Assembly (NCBI RefSeq): GCF_000768705.1
Contig: NZ_AVPJ01000002.1
Coordinates: forward strand, 1 to 64,000
From: Knoellia sinensis KCTC 19936
GTDB lineage: Bacteria; Actinomycetota; Actinomycetes; Actinomycetales; Dermatophilaceae
DNA length: 64,000 nucleotides
Reading direction: 5' to 3'
The notes under the pieces are model-generated. The model was not told the origin of the DNA and did no database searches. It saw only the letters and a list, made by a program, of their open reading frames with translations. This document shows, piece by piece, positions 9,595-16,676 of the stretch. The stretch's first letter is position 1. Each line of letters starts with the position of its first letter. A program made the position numbers and the translations under genes.

Positions 9595-9999
9595 ATGGCC
9601 ACCGTCGAGCTGACCGCCGACTCCTTCGAGAAGACCGTCACGAGCAACGACATCGTGCTCGTCGACTTCTGGGCCGACTGGTGCGGCCCCTGCAAGCGTT
9701 TCGCCCCCGTCTTCGAGGAGGCGTCGGAGAACCACCCCGACGTCGTCTTCGGCAAGATCGACACCGAGGCAGAGCAGCAGCTCGCCGCCGCGGCCCAGAT
9801 CACGTCGATCCCCACGCTCATGGCGTTCCGTGACTCGATCCTCGTCTTCTCGCAGCCCGGCGCCCTCCCCGGCGCGGCGCTCGAGGACCTCATCGGCCAG
9901 ATCAAGGGCATCGACATGGATGAGCTCCACGCCAAGATCGCGGCCCAGAACGGTGCCCCCCAGAACGGTGCACCCCAGGACGGCTCCGCGCCGGCCTGA
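9595..9999 (+). CDS. trxA: thioredoxin with a repetitive C-terminal tail
   Basis: The first 108 residues are a full thioredoxin fold with the active site FWADWCGPCKRFAP near residues 28-41 and the cis-proline loop TSIPTLMAF. It would reduce protein disulfides in the cytoplasm with thioredoxin reductase. The last 20-25 residues are extra compared with ordinary thioredoxins and repeat NGAPQ (QNGAPQNGAPQDGSAPA), probably disordered. ATG 9595 has a good Shine-Dalgarno sequence (AGGAGA). A candidate promoter with TAACGT near 9393-9398 would give a leader of about 190 nt, and 9350-9381 holds an inverted repeat GGGTCA/TGACCC. The 270 bp upstream hold no other gene. Confidence 0.88.
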   Translation: MATVELTADSFEKTVTSNDIVLVDFWADWCGPCKRFAPVFEEASENHPDVVFGKIDTEAEQQLAAAAQITSIPTLMAFRDSILVFSQPGALPGAALEDLIGQIKGIDMDELHAKIAAQNGAPQNGAPQDGSAPA

Positions 10000-10014
10000 C
10001 CCGCGACCACCTCA

Positions 10015-10059
10015 CGACAGAACCCCGCTCGCCCCACGGCTGGCGCGGGGTTCTGTCGT
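10015..10059. terminator. terminator after the thioredoxin gene
   Basis: ACGACAGAACCCCGC pairs perfectly with GCGGGGTTCTGTCGT, a 15-bp stem with a 15-nt loop, starting 16 bp after the stop. No long U-tract follows. Confidence 0.8.
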
Positions 10060-10113
10060 CCGCGGCGTCCGGTGCGCGTGCGGCCTGTCGCTGCCGGCTG
10101 TTTGGATGGGCGC

Positions 10114-11046
10114 ATGTCGATGCCCTACGTCGCCCTTGGCGATTCGTACGCCGCGGGCGTCGGTGGGGGTGCACGCCGCAGCGAGTGCTGGCGGGCGGTG
10201 GAGGGCTATCCCGTGCTCGTGGGCCGCAGGCTCGGGCTCGACGTCGCCTACCAGGCGTGCCTCGGGGCGACCATCGGCAACGTCCTGCGCGACCAGCTCG
10301 CGGCGCTCGGGCCCGAGACGACACACGTGTCGGTGACCATCGGCGGCAACGACATCGGCTTCGTTCCGGTGCTCGTCGAATGCGCGAAGCCGTCGTGGAT
10401 GGTCGACTCCGACCTGGCCATCGGCGAGGCCCTCGTCATCCTCAGGACGCAGTTGCCCGCTCGCCTGGAGGGTATGTTCGCGAGGATCCGCGACGGTGCG
10501 CCGAGAGCGCGAGTGGTGGCGACGGCATACCCCGTGTTGTTCAACGGTGAGGACTGCAACGCGCTGACGTTCTTCAGCCCCCACGAGATGCGGCGCATCG
10601 AGGCCGGGATCGGTGAACTGGCCGGCGTGATCGAGGGTGCAGCGCGGGCTGTGGGCGTCGAGTTCGTCGATCCTCGGAGCGACTTCGACGGGCACGCCAT
10701 CTGCGACCGGGAGGAGTGGCTCAACGGCGTGGCGTGGCCGCTCGAGGAGTCCTATCACCCGAACCTCGCGGGGCACGCTGCCTATGCGCGGCTCGTGGCG
10801 GGCGCGCTTGCGGCGGGAATGGCGGGCGAGGTCGGTCCGGAGCGTTCAGTGCGGGTGGTCGAGGGGCCGGCCCGCAGGGGTGAGGCGCCGACCTTCCGCC
10901 TCCCGGACCTGCTCTCGACGCAGAGTCTCGACGGGGCGCGACGGTTCGGGTTGAACGTCGAGGTTCTCACGAGGCTGGTGCGGGAGGAGCGCCACGACGA
11001 ACTGCATGCCCTCGACGAACGTGTGCGTGAGCTGCGCGGGCGCTGA
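10114..11046 (+). CDS. SGNH/GDSL hydrolase
   Basis: The 310-aa protein has the three diagnostic SGNH blocks: block I YVALGDSYAAG with the nucleophilic serine near residue 11, block III VTIGGNDIGF with the oxyanion asparagine near residue 75, and block V with the catalytic pair in ESYHPNLAGHAAY near residue 215. Its pattern is that of Streptomyces-type SGNH lipases/esterases, but no signal peptide is visible, so it may be cytoplasmic. The 90 residues after block V are an extension without recognised domain. TTGGAT at 10102-10107 lies 6 nt before ATG 10114, a partial leaderless promoter match. Confidence 0.8.
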   Translation: MSMPYVALGDSYAAGVGGGARRSECWRAVEGYPVLVGRRLGLDVAYQACLGATIGNVLRDQLAALGPETTHVSVTIGGNDIGFVPVLVECAKPSWMVDSDLAIGEALVILRTQLPARLEGMFARIRDGAPRARVVATAYPVLFNGEDCNALTFFSPHEMRRIEAGIGELAGVIEGAARAVGVEFVDPRSDFDGHAICDREEWLNGVAWPLEESYHPNLAGHAAYARLVAGALAAGMAGEVGPERSVRVVEGPARRGEAPTFRLPDLLSTQSLDGARRFGLNVEVLTRLVREERHDELHALDERVRELRGR

Positions 11047-11076
11047 GTTCCGGTCGATGACCCCGGACATGAGTCA

Positions 11077-11107
11077 GCGCTGAACCGTGGTGCGGTTCAG
11101 CGCTGGG
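11077..11107. terminator. terminator after the SGNH hydrolase gene
   Basis: CAGCGCTGAACC and GGTTCAGCGCTG form a perfect 12-bp stem with a 7-nt loop, 30 bp after the stop. Confidence 0.75.
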
Positions 11108-11198
11108 CTGCGGGTGCCTGCGCCGGGCCGGTGGGCACGGCGGAGCGATGGATCGGGTGGAGCGGGTGAAGGGGTGCAGGTCGGAGCCGTGGGGGGGC

Positions 11199-11372
11199 TC
11201 AGACGTTGCGGTGGTGCTGCTGGTACTGCGCCGCGACCATGAGCTCGTGGCTCGCGCGGGTGTAGTCCATGTCGACGGTGGTGTTCCAGCCCGAGGCTCC
11301 GGCGCGGCGGAAGTTGCGCAGGCGCTCGGCGATGCGGTGGGCGGAGGTCATGGTCTGGGTGCGGGGGATCAT
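11199..11372 (-). CDS. 57-aa uncharacterised protein divergent from a LysR regulator
   Basis: An ORF of 58 codons runs on the minus strand from ATG 11372 to a TGA at 11199-11201. The product is basic at first (MIPRTQTMTSAHRIAERLRNF) and ends in an HxxxMVAAQYQQHH-type tail rich in glutamine and histidine. Codon use is typical of the window (C or G at almost every third position), which supports coding. I do not recognise the family. An internal ATG at 11351 is an alternative start. It sits 83 bp from the divergent LysR-type gene, and that spacing is typical for a LysR target gene. It fills what would otherwise be a 400-bp gap. Confidence 0.55.
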   Translation of the reverse strand: MIPRTQTMTSAHRIAERLRNFRRAGASGWNTTVDMDYTRASHELMVAAQYQQHHRNV

Positions 11373-11415
11373 GTCGTCAATGATCCCGACTTCAACTGGT
11401 TAGCACAACGTGACT

Positions 11416-11432
11416 TTACTACGGAGTAGTTA
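11416..11432. promoter_or_regulatory. palindrome in the LysR/small-gene intergenic region
   Basis: ACTAC-GGA-GTAGT is a perfect 5-bp inverted repeat, extended imperfectly to TTACTAC/GTAGTTA. It lies just upstream of the LysR -10 box TAGAAT (11443-11448) and between the two divergent genes, so it is a candidate binding site for the LysR-type protein. Confidence 0.45.
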
Positions 11433-11455
11433 AGCAACACTGTAGAATCGGGGAC

Positions 11456-12367
11456 ATGCTCGACCCGCACCGTCTCAGGGTCTTCCGCGCCGTCGTGAGC
11501 AGTGGTGGCGTGCAGGCCGCAGCCGACAATCTCGGACTCACCTCGAGCGCGGTGAGCCAGCACCTCGCCGCGCTCGCCCGCGAGACGGGCCTGACGTTGT
11601 TCCAGCGACAGGGGCGCGGCATCGTCCCAACCCAGGCCGGGGTCGAGCTGGCCGACCAGAGCGAGGAGGCGATGAGCCAGTGGGGGCGCCTCGACTCCGT
11701 CGTTGCCGACCTCCGGGAAGGGCGCACGGGGCGCCTCACCGTGGGGTACTTCGCGTCGGCCGGCTCCGCGTGGATGCCCGCGCTCGTCAAGGAGCTCACG
11801 GCGGAGATGTCCGACCTCACGGTCGACCTCGTCCTCACCGAGGTGACGAGCCGCAACGTCACGCCGGACATCGACATCATCACCGACCTCCCGGACTCGC
11901 CCCCGCGTGCGGGCTATCGACGGGTCTACCTGGCGAACGACCCCTACGTCGCGGTGGTGGCGCGCGACCACGAACTGGCGAGCCAGCGGTCCGTGGCGCT
12001 GGCGGACCTGCGGGGTGAGACCTGGGTGTCGAACGACCTCGTCGGCAATCCCGGGCACAAGATCCTCGTGCAGGCGTGCGCCGCAGCGGGATTCACTCCG
12101 CGGTTCACGGTGCAGGCGCAGGACCACTACTCGGCGATCCAGTTCGCCGCCGCGGGCGTCGGGGTGTCGGTCATGCCGCGGCTGGCGGCCCGATCGCTGC
12201 CGCCCGAGGTCACGCGGTTGCGCATCACCGACCCCGCTCCGGTCCGTGAGATTGCCGCGATGGTGCGCGAGACCGGTCGACCCAACCCCGCGGCCGAGCG
12301 GATGCTCGAGATGCTCATCGACCTCAACACTCACCCGGCTCGCCGAGGTCGCCCCACCATCGCCTGA
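11456..12367 (+). CDS. LysR-family transcriptional regulator
   Basis: The 303-aa protein has the LysR N-terminal HTH (LRVFRAVVSSGGVQAAADNLGLTSSAVSQHLAALARETG, residues 6-44) and a two-lobed effector-binding domain beginning near residue 90 with GRLTVGYFASAGSAW. The ligand cannot be predicted. TAGAAT at 11443-11448 is a strong -10 box 7 nt before ATG 11456, and there is no Shine-Dalgarno sequence, so the mRNA is probably leaderless. The divergent 57-aa gene is its most likely regulatory partner. Confidence 0.88.
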   Translation: MLDPHRLRVFRAVVSSGGVQAAADNLGLTSSAVSQHLAALARETGLTLFQRQGRGIVPTQAGVELADQSEEAMSQWGRLDSVVADLREGRTGRLTVGYFASAGSAWMPALVKELTAEMSDLTVDLVLTEVTSRNVTPDIDIITDLPDSPPRAGYRRVYLANDPYVAVVARDHELASQRSVALADLRGETWVSNDLVGNPGHKILVQACAAAGFTPRFTVQAQDHYSAIQFAAAGVGVSVMPRLAARSLPPEVTRLRITDPAPVREIAAMVRETGRPNPAAERMLEMLIDLNTHPARRGRPTIA

Positions 12368-12373
12368 CCCGCG

Positions 12374-12423
12374 CTTGCGTCCGGGGATGTGGTCGCCCGG
12401 GCAGCCAATGTTGCGGACGCTGC
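12374..12423. repeat. imperfect palindrome (family C) after the LysR gene
   Basis: GCGTCCG near the left end pairs with CGGACGC at the right end. The element shares its ends (TTGCGTCCG and CCAATGTTGCGGACGC) and a central GTGGTCGCC with the one at 15228-15276. It lies just after the LysR stop and probably serves as its terminator. Confidence 0.6.
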
Positions 12424-12462
12424 GGGGAGTGCGTCTCCATCGGCTGGCACAGACATGTGCGA

Positions 12463-12492
12463 TTGACGACACTGTGTGTCACACACTATGGT
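12463..12492 (+). promoter_or_regulatory. sigma70-type promoter of the padR gene, with a GTGTG/CACAC palindrome
   Basis: TTGACG (12463-12468), an 18-bp spacer and TATGGT (12487-12492) precede ATG 12500 by 7 nt. The spacer holds GTGTG-TCA-CACAC, a good candidate for PadR autoregulation. The transcript should start at or next to the ATG. Confidence 0.7.
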
Positions 12493-12499
12493 GTGACGC

Positions 12500-12850
12500 A
12501 TGGACGAAGATCTCATCGCAGGACACCTGCAGGAGCTCCGTCGGGGCACCGTGGTCCTGGCCTGCCTGACGACGCTCTCGCAGCCGCGCTACGGCTATGC
12601 GTTGCTCGAGACCCTCGCCGACGCCGGGTTCGCGGTGGACGGCAACACGCTCTACCCGCTGTTGCGACGGCTCGAGAAGCAGGGGCTCCTCACGAGCGAG
12701 TGGAACACCGACGAGGCACGGCCGCGCAAGTTCTATCGGGTGAGCCCCGACGGCGCGAGCGTCCTCGACCAGCTGATGACCGAATGGCGATCGCTCGACG
12801 CGGCGATCGGGGCCCTGGATGGGGCGCACGACCGAGGAGACAACCAATGA
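12500..12850 (+). CDS. PadR-family transcriptional regulator
   Basis: The 116-aa protein is a PadR winged helix: LQELRRGTVVLACLTTLSQPRYGYALLETL in the first helices, NTLYPLLRRLEKQGLLTSEW for the recognition helix and KFYRVSPDGASVL for the wing, then a short dimerisation helix. PadR proteins usually repress the adjacent operon in response to small molecules. There is no Shine-Dalgarno sequence; the promoter places the transcript start at the ATG. Its stop overlaps the ATG of the membrane-protein gene downstream (ATGA), the usual pairing of PadR with a permease-prefix membrane protein. Confidence 0.9.
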   Translation: MDEDLIAGHLQELRRGTVVLACLTTLSQPRYGYALLETLADAGFAVDGNTLYPLLRRLEKQGLLTSEWNTDEARPRKFYRVSPDGASVLDQLMTEWRSLDAAIGALDGAHDRGDNQ

Positions 12851-13821
12851 CGACCAAGAGCACCTTGACCGACCGCTATGTCTGGACGGTCACCCGCCAC
12901 CTGGGAGCCGACACCGGGCCGGACGTCGCCCGCGAACTGCGCGCCACGATCGCCGACGCCGTCGACGCCAAGGTCGACGCCGGCACCGATCCCGCCGTCG
13001 CGGAGGAGGAGGCCGTCTCGGAACTCGGCGACCCCGAAGTCCTCGCGCGGCAATATGGTGGGCGGCCGGCATACCTCATCGGTCCCGGCGTCTATCCGGA
13101 CTGGGTTCGCCTCATGCGGATTCTGCCCGCGATCGTGCTGCCGCTCGCCTTCGTCGCGAACTTCACGGCAAAGGTCGCCACGACTGACGAGAACTGGGGC
13201 TCGCTCCTGCTGGAAGCGTTCCTCCTCGTGCTGTCGGTCGCGGTTCACCTGGCCTTCTGGGTGACGGTGACGTTCGCGATCATCGAGTGGAAGCGGCCCG
13301 AGTCCGAGCGCGACCAACCCCTCAGCGCGTGGAAGCCCAACCAACTCACGACCGAGGTGCCCTGGCGGCAGGTCGGACTCGGCGAGACGATCGTCGAGGC
13401 GGTCTTCGCCTTCGCGCTGGCGGGGCTCGTGGCGTGGCAGTTCTCGGGTGTCGGTGAGAACGGTGTCCAGGTGCTCAACCCCGACCTGCACGCCGTCTGG
13501 AAGGTGGCTCTCGTGGCGCTGTTCGTCGTCGACGGCCTGCTGGCGATTGCCGTGTGGCGGGTCGGGCGGTGGACGCCCACCCTGGCGGCGATCAACGTGG
13601 CCACGAATGCTGGGGCGGCGATCCTCATGCTGTGGCTGCTCTCCCGAGACGAACTCCTCACCGACCTCCCGCAGGTGCTTGGCGAGAAGTTCGGCTGGTC
13701 GACGGAGTGGGCGATCTCGACGCCCGTGGTCGCGTTCTTCATCGTCGCGATCGCGGCTTGGGACGCGATCACGGCGGTGTTCAAGGCCCGGCGCGCCATC
13801 CAGGGCCAGCGCACCGCCTGA
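12847..13821 (+). CDS. PadR-linked multi-pass membrane protein with permease-prefix domain
   Basis: The 324-aa protein starts with a soluble alpha-helical prefix (about residues 1-75) of the type found in front of bacterial permeases: LTDRYVWTVTRHL then VARELRATIADAVDAKV and AVSELGDPEVLARQYGGRPAYLIGPG. Seven or so hydrophobic segments follow (about residues 92-110, 120-142, 180-197, 220-240, 252-268 and 290-312). It is translationally coupled to PadR, which probably controls it. Function is unknown; such pairs are often linked to envelope stress or drug response. Confidence 0.7.
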   Translation: MTTKSTLTDRYVWTVTRHLGADTGPDVARELRATIADAVDAKVDAGTDPAVAEEEAVSELGDPEVLARQYGGRPAYLIGPGVYPDWVRLMRILPAIVLPLAFVANFTAKVATTDENWGSLLLEAFLLVLSVAVHLAFWVTVTFAIIEWKRPESERDQPLSAWKPNQLTTEVPWRQVGLGETIVEAVFAFALAGLVAWQFSGVGENGVQVLNPDLHAVWKVALVALFVVDGLLAIAVWRVGRWTPTLAAINVATNAGAAILMLWLLSRDELLTDLPQVLGEKFGWSTEWAISTPVVAFFIVAIAAWDAITAVFKARRAIQGQRTA

Positions 13822-13830
13822 GGACCGCCC

Positions 13831-13911
13831 GTCCCGAACTCACCCAATAGCACGCTTGGGGACATTGAACTTTCAATGTCCCCAAGCGTCCTATTGGGTG
13901 GCTTAGGGACG
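13831..13911. repeat. long convergent palindrome (family B)
   Basis: The left arm begins CACCCAATAGCACGCTTGGG at 13841 and the right arm ends CTATTGGGTG at 13900; they pair over about 28 bp with one bulge around a 1-3 nt loop. Outside it, GTCCC and GGGAC extend the symmetry. It exactly fills the gap between two convergent genes. A relative lies at 55118-55209. Confidence 0.8.
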
Positions 13912-14256
13912 GGTGTGGGGTGGGTGGAGGAGCTGGGTCTCGATGACGGCCGACGGGTTGATCGGGCCGTAGATGTGCGGGAACGTCTCGCCCGTCTCGG
14001 GATTGCCGACCTCCCGGACCAGCCGCGACTCCAGCAGTTCAGGGTCGATCGTCAGCAGGAGCAATTCGTGCTCCACGTCCCCATAGAACGTCGTGAGCAC
14101 GAAGCCGAGTTGCTCCGGGTCGCAGCAGTGGATGAACCCCTCCTCGGCCAGTGACCGGCCCAGCGTGGACTCGGTGAACGCGCCGTCGGACACGGCCTGC
14201 TCCCACGTCCGAGGCGACGTCACGTGGTGGATGTGGCCGGGGCCGATGACGCTCAC
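13903..14256 (-). CDS. DUF952 family protein
   Basis: The 117-aa protein has the DUF952 pattern: IHHVTSPRTWEQAVSDG at the N terminus, SLAEEGFIHCCDPEQL in the middle, and LLLLTIDPELLESRLVRE and FPHIYGPINPSAVI at the end. The fold resembles ADP-ribosyl-binding proteins of the DUF952/DarT-like group, but no activity is established. The start is GTG 14256, which overlaps the stop of the PPOX gene upstream as GTGA, so the two are coupled. Its 3' end runs into the family B palindrome. Confidence 0.85.
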   Translation of the reverse strand: MSVIGPGHIHHVTSPRTWEQAVSDGAFTESTLGRSLAEEGFIHCCDPEQLGFVLTTFYGDVEHELLLLTIDPELLESRLVREVGNPETGETFPHIYGPINPSAVIETQLLHPPHTRP

Positions 14257-14648
14257 CGCTTCGTCACCTTGTCGATCGACATGACGAGGATGACGCGGTC
14301 GGCCTTGTCCGGCGGGATCGGCGTCATCGGGTTGCCGTAGCGCGCCCCGAGCACCGGGTAGAACCCACCATCGGGATCAGGGATGACCTCGACGAGCCGA
14401 CCCCGGACCTCGACGAACCTCATGGGGTCGTCGGGGTCGATGACCTCCAGGGCCATCGCCGGGTTCGCCTGCAGGTTGCGGAACTTCGCCCGCTTGTTGG
14501 TGTGCGTGAATCGCAGTGTGTTGGACTCCTTGTCCCACAGGAACCACATCGGGTTGACCTGGGGGGAGCCGTCGGGCCGCACGGTGGCCAAGTGGCCGAA
14601 GTTCGGGTCCTCGAGCAGGTGGGCATGGGCTTCGGGAACGGACGCCAT
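14253..14648 (-). CDS. PPOX-class (pyridoxamine oxidase-fold) F420- or flavin-dependent oxidoreductase
   Basis: The 131-aa protein is a split-barrel flavin/F420-binding protein: FGHLATVRPDGSPQVNPMWFLWD at residues 21-43, RFTHTNKRAKFRNLQANP, and RFVEVRGRLVEVIPDPDG near residue 80. This matches small actinobacterial PPOX-class proteins, many of which use F420. The substrate is unknown. TAGGTT at 14656-14661 ends 7 nt before ATG 14648 and no Shine-Dalgarno sequence is present. It is the first gene of a two-gene unit with the DUF952 protein, and its start is 36 bp from a divergent GNAT gene that has its own -10 box. Confidence 0.8.
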   Translation of the reverse strand: MASVPEAHAHLLEDPNFGHLATVRPDGSPQVNPMWFLWDKESNTLRFTHTNKRAKFRNLQANPAMALEVIDPDDPMRFVEVRGRLVEVIPDPDGGFYPVLGARYGNPMTPIPPDKADRVILVMSIDKVTKR

Positions 14649-14684
14649 GGCACCCAACCTACGTCGCGGCATACCCTCGCCTCC

Positions 14685-15161
14685 ATGCCAATTCGCGAGG
14701 CCACCCCCGACGACGTCCCGGCCATCCTCGAACTCGTGCACGCGCTCGCGGTCTATGAGAAGGAGCCGGACGCGGTCGAGGCGACCGAGGAGCACTTCCA
14801 CGCCGCGCTCTTCCCGGAGTCGGGCACGCCGACGACGTTCGCGCACGTCGCCGAGGTCGATGGTGAGGTCGTCGGGCTGGCGGTCTGGTTCCTCACCTTC
14901 TCGACGTGGACCGGCGTCAACGGCATCTGGCTCGAGGACCTCTTCGTCCAGCCGGAGCACCGGGGGAGCGGGCTGGGGCGCGACCTGCTGGCGTCGCTGG
15001 CGGGGGTGTGCGTCGAGCGCGGCTACCAGCGTCTCGAGTGGTGGGTCCTCGACTGGAACGAGCCGTCGATCGGTTTCTATCGCAGCCTGGGTGCGGTCCC
15101 GCAGGACGAGTGGACGACCTTCCGCATGGACGGTGCAGCGCTCGCCGAACTCGGCGCCTGA
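14685..15161 (+). CDS. GNAT-family N-acetyltransferase (diamine acetyltransferase-like)
   Basis: The 158-aa protein has all GNAT motifs: IREATPDDVPAILELVHALA at the start, the beta4 strand IWLEDLFVQPEHRGSGLGRDLLASLA with the acetyl-CoA loop R-G-S-G-L-G, and LEWWVLDWNEPSIGFYRSLGA. The EKEPDAVEATEEHFHAALF segment and the IWLEDLFV strand resemble the spermidine/thialysine acetyltransferase (SSAT) branch, so a polyamine or amino-acid amine is a plausible acceptor. TACCCT at 14672-14677 lies 7 nt before ATG 14685, consistent with a leaderless transcript. Confidence 0.85.
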   Translation: MPIREATPDDVPAILELVHALAVYEKEPDAVEATEEHFHAALFPESGTPTTFAHVAEVDGEVVGLAVWFLTFSTWTGVNGIWLEDLFVQPEHRGSGLGRDLLASLAGVCVERGYQRLEWWVLDWNEPSIGFYRSLGAVPQDEWTTFRMDGAALAELGA

Positions 15162-15227
15162 GCGGATACCTTGAAAACCGGGAGCAAAGAGCGGTGTGTA
15201 TGCCGTCCGCCCACCTTCCGCTCACCC

Positions 15228-15276
15228 CTTGCGTCCGCAACTGTGGTCGCCATCACGACCAATGTTGCGGACGCAG
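15228..15276. repeat. convergent palindrome (family C)
   Basis: TGCGTCCGCAAC (15230-15241) pairs perfectly with GTTGCGGACGCA (15264-15275). It separates the GNAT gene from the convergent nuclease gene and probably terminates both. It is related to 12374-12423. The octamer GTATGCCG followed by TCCGC lies just before it. Confidence 0.75.
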
Positions 15277-15285
15277 TGGGAGGGG

Positions 15286-16494
15286 TCAGGGCCAGATCGA
15301 GGTGACCCACTCGGGGTGGTCGATGAACGGGTTGCGGTTGCCCTGCCACTGGCTGTGGATGCGGTCGTTGCGCCGCTTCTCGAAGGCGTCCGGCGGGTCG
15401 CCCGCGCTCCACGCCTTGAGGGTCGTGAGCCGCCCGACGTAGGGCGTGGACCCGTTGCCCGTGACGTTGTTGGGCTCCAGGTTGGCGAAGCCGTCGCCAC
15501 CCTCGTAGCGAATCGCCATGTAGAGGATCATTCGCGCGACGTCGCCCTTGACCGAGTCGCGCGGCTCGAACGAGTCGCCGTCACGCCAGCAGTCCGAGCA
15601 CTGGTTCACGGCCGAGCCACCGTTGTCGAAGTCGAGGTTCCCGCGCTCGGAGTTCACCGTGACGTCCTCGGGGCGGAGGTGGTGGACGTCGGTGCCGGGG
15701 CCGGGCGTCGTGCCGAAGCTGCCGTGGCTCTGCGGCCAGACGTGCTCGCGGTTCCACTGGTCGACGCCGCCACCGTTGTTGGACTTGGCAATCGAGCGAC
15801 CGGAGTAGATCTCGATGACGTTGGCCGCGTTGTTCGGGTCCTGGTCCGTGTCCTTGAGCGCCGTCCACACCTGGTCGTACGTGAGCACCGACTGGTCGCT
15901 GATGATCCCGTGCAGTGCGCTGCGCAGGGCCGAGCCGGACTTGCCAAGTGCGCCGGCGTAGTAGGTGTCGGTCGGGTTCGATGACGTGGGAGTCGGGGTG
16001 GGTGTGGAGGTGCCGGTCGGCGTGGGAGTGGGCGTTGCACCCACGGACGCGATGGCCGTCGGCGACTTCAGGCCGGCGTGGGAGAAGTAGGCGGTCAGCT
16101 GACCGGTGACGTCGACCCGCTTGCCCAAGAGCGAAGGGTTCGTCCTGAGGCCCCATGCGTTGCGCCACTGCGTCGTCAGCTGGACGTAGACCATCTTGGT
16201 CGTGTCCGTGGTGCTCGCCGAGTCGGCCAGGGCGATGGCGTAGTCGGCCGAGAAGTTGCTCCGGTTGACCGTCGACGTCGCCACGGGCTCGCCGACGATG
16301 TAGCCGCGAACCGTCTGCGACGTGCCGTTCTGAGTCGCGATCGCCTGGCTCACCGTCAGGGGAGTGGCGGCGGTGGCGGTGCGTGCCGTGACGGCGGTGA
16401 GCGCGAGGGCGCTGAGGAGGGCGACGAGGAGCAGCGCGACGAGGGTGGTGACGCGGGTCTGGCTGCGCGACGTGAGGGGCGCGGTGGTGGGCAT
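15286..16494 (-). CDS. secreted endonuclease I-family nuclease with N-terminal OB-like domain
   Basis: The 402-aa protein has a signal peptide (MPTTAPLTSRSQTRVTTLVA, then a hydrophobic core to about residue 43), a beta-rich domain of about 115 residues that resembles the OB-fold module of bacterial extracellular nucleases, and a Pro/Thr-rich linker (PTPTPTGTSTPTPTPTSS). The C-terminal endonuclease I domain shows WNREHVWPQSHG, TDVHHLRPED and NSERGNLDFDN, the family's catalytic and metal-binding blocks. It should degrade extracellular DNA and possibly RNA for nutrients. CAGGCT at 16502-16507 is the likely -10 box, and 11-bp direct repeats sit just upstream of the -35 region. Confidence 0.88.
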   Translation of the reverse strand: MPTTAPLTSRSQTRVTTLVALLLVALLSALALTAVTARTATAATPLTVSQAIATQNGTSQTVRGYIVGEPVATSTVNRSNFSADYAIALADSASTTDTTKMVYVQLTTQWRNAWGLRTNPSLLGKRVDVTGQLTAYFSHAGLKSPTAIASVGATPTPTPTGTSTPTPTPTSSNPTDTYYAGALGKSGSALRSALHGIISDQSVLTYDQVWTALKDTDQDPNNAANVIEIYSGRSIAKSNNGGGVDQWNREHVWPQSHGSFGTTPGPGTDVHHLRPEDVTVNSERGNLDFDNGGSAVNQCSDCWRDGDSFEPRDSVKGDVARMILYMAIRYEGGDGFANLEPNNVTGNGSTPYVGRLTTLKAWSAGDPPDAFEKRRNDRIHSQWQGNRNPFIDHPEWVTSIWP

Positions 16495-16535
16495 GGCGCA
16501 CAGCCTGCACCCGGCATACGAGGCATGGGGCAAAG

Positions 16536-16566
16536 GCTCGGTGAGCGTTCGGCAAGGGTTCGGCAA
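16536..16566 (-). promoter_or_regulatory. three 11-bp direct repeats upstream of the nuclease promoter (PHO-box-like)
   Basis: GCTCGGTGA (16536), GTTCGGCAA (16547) and GTTCGGCAA (16558) repeat with an exact 11-bp period. The array begins about 30 bp upstream of the -10 box CAGGCT (16502-16507) of the nuclease gene, where an activator of the OmpR/PhoB type would bind. The GTTC half-site and spacing resemble actinobacterial PHO boxes. Confidence 0.5.
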
Positions 16567-16676
16567 AGAACCCTGACTCGGGGTGGGGACCCTGAGGCGA
16601 CTCGGGGTGATCCAAGGGGCCGATCGGGTCCCGTCCCCGATGTGAAGGCGGGGGTCCCGACGCGAGGCTTGCCGTC

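Noticed and set aside
10012-10776. Long antisense ORFs such as this one, and 36738-38000, 48264-49298 and 8080-9378
   Set aside because: They lie entirely opposite or out of frame with well-supported genes, carry arginine- or proline-rich low-complexity products and no domain. They arise from high GC content.
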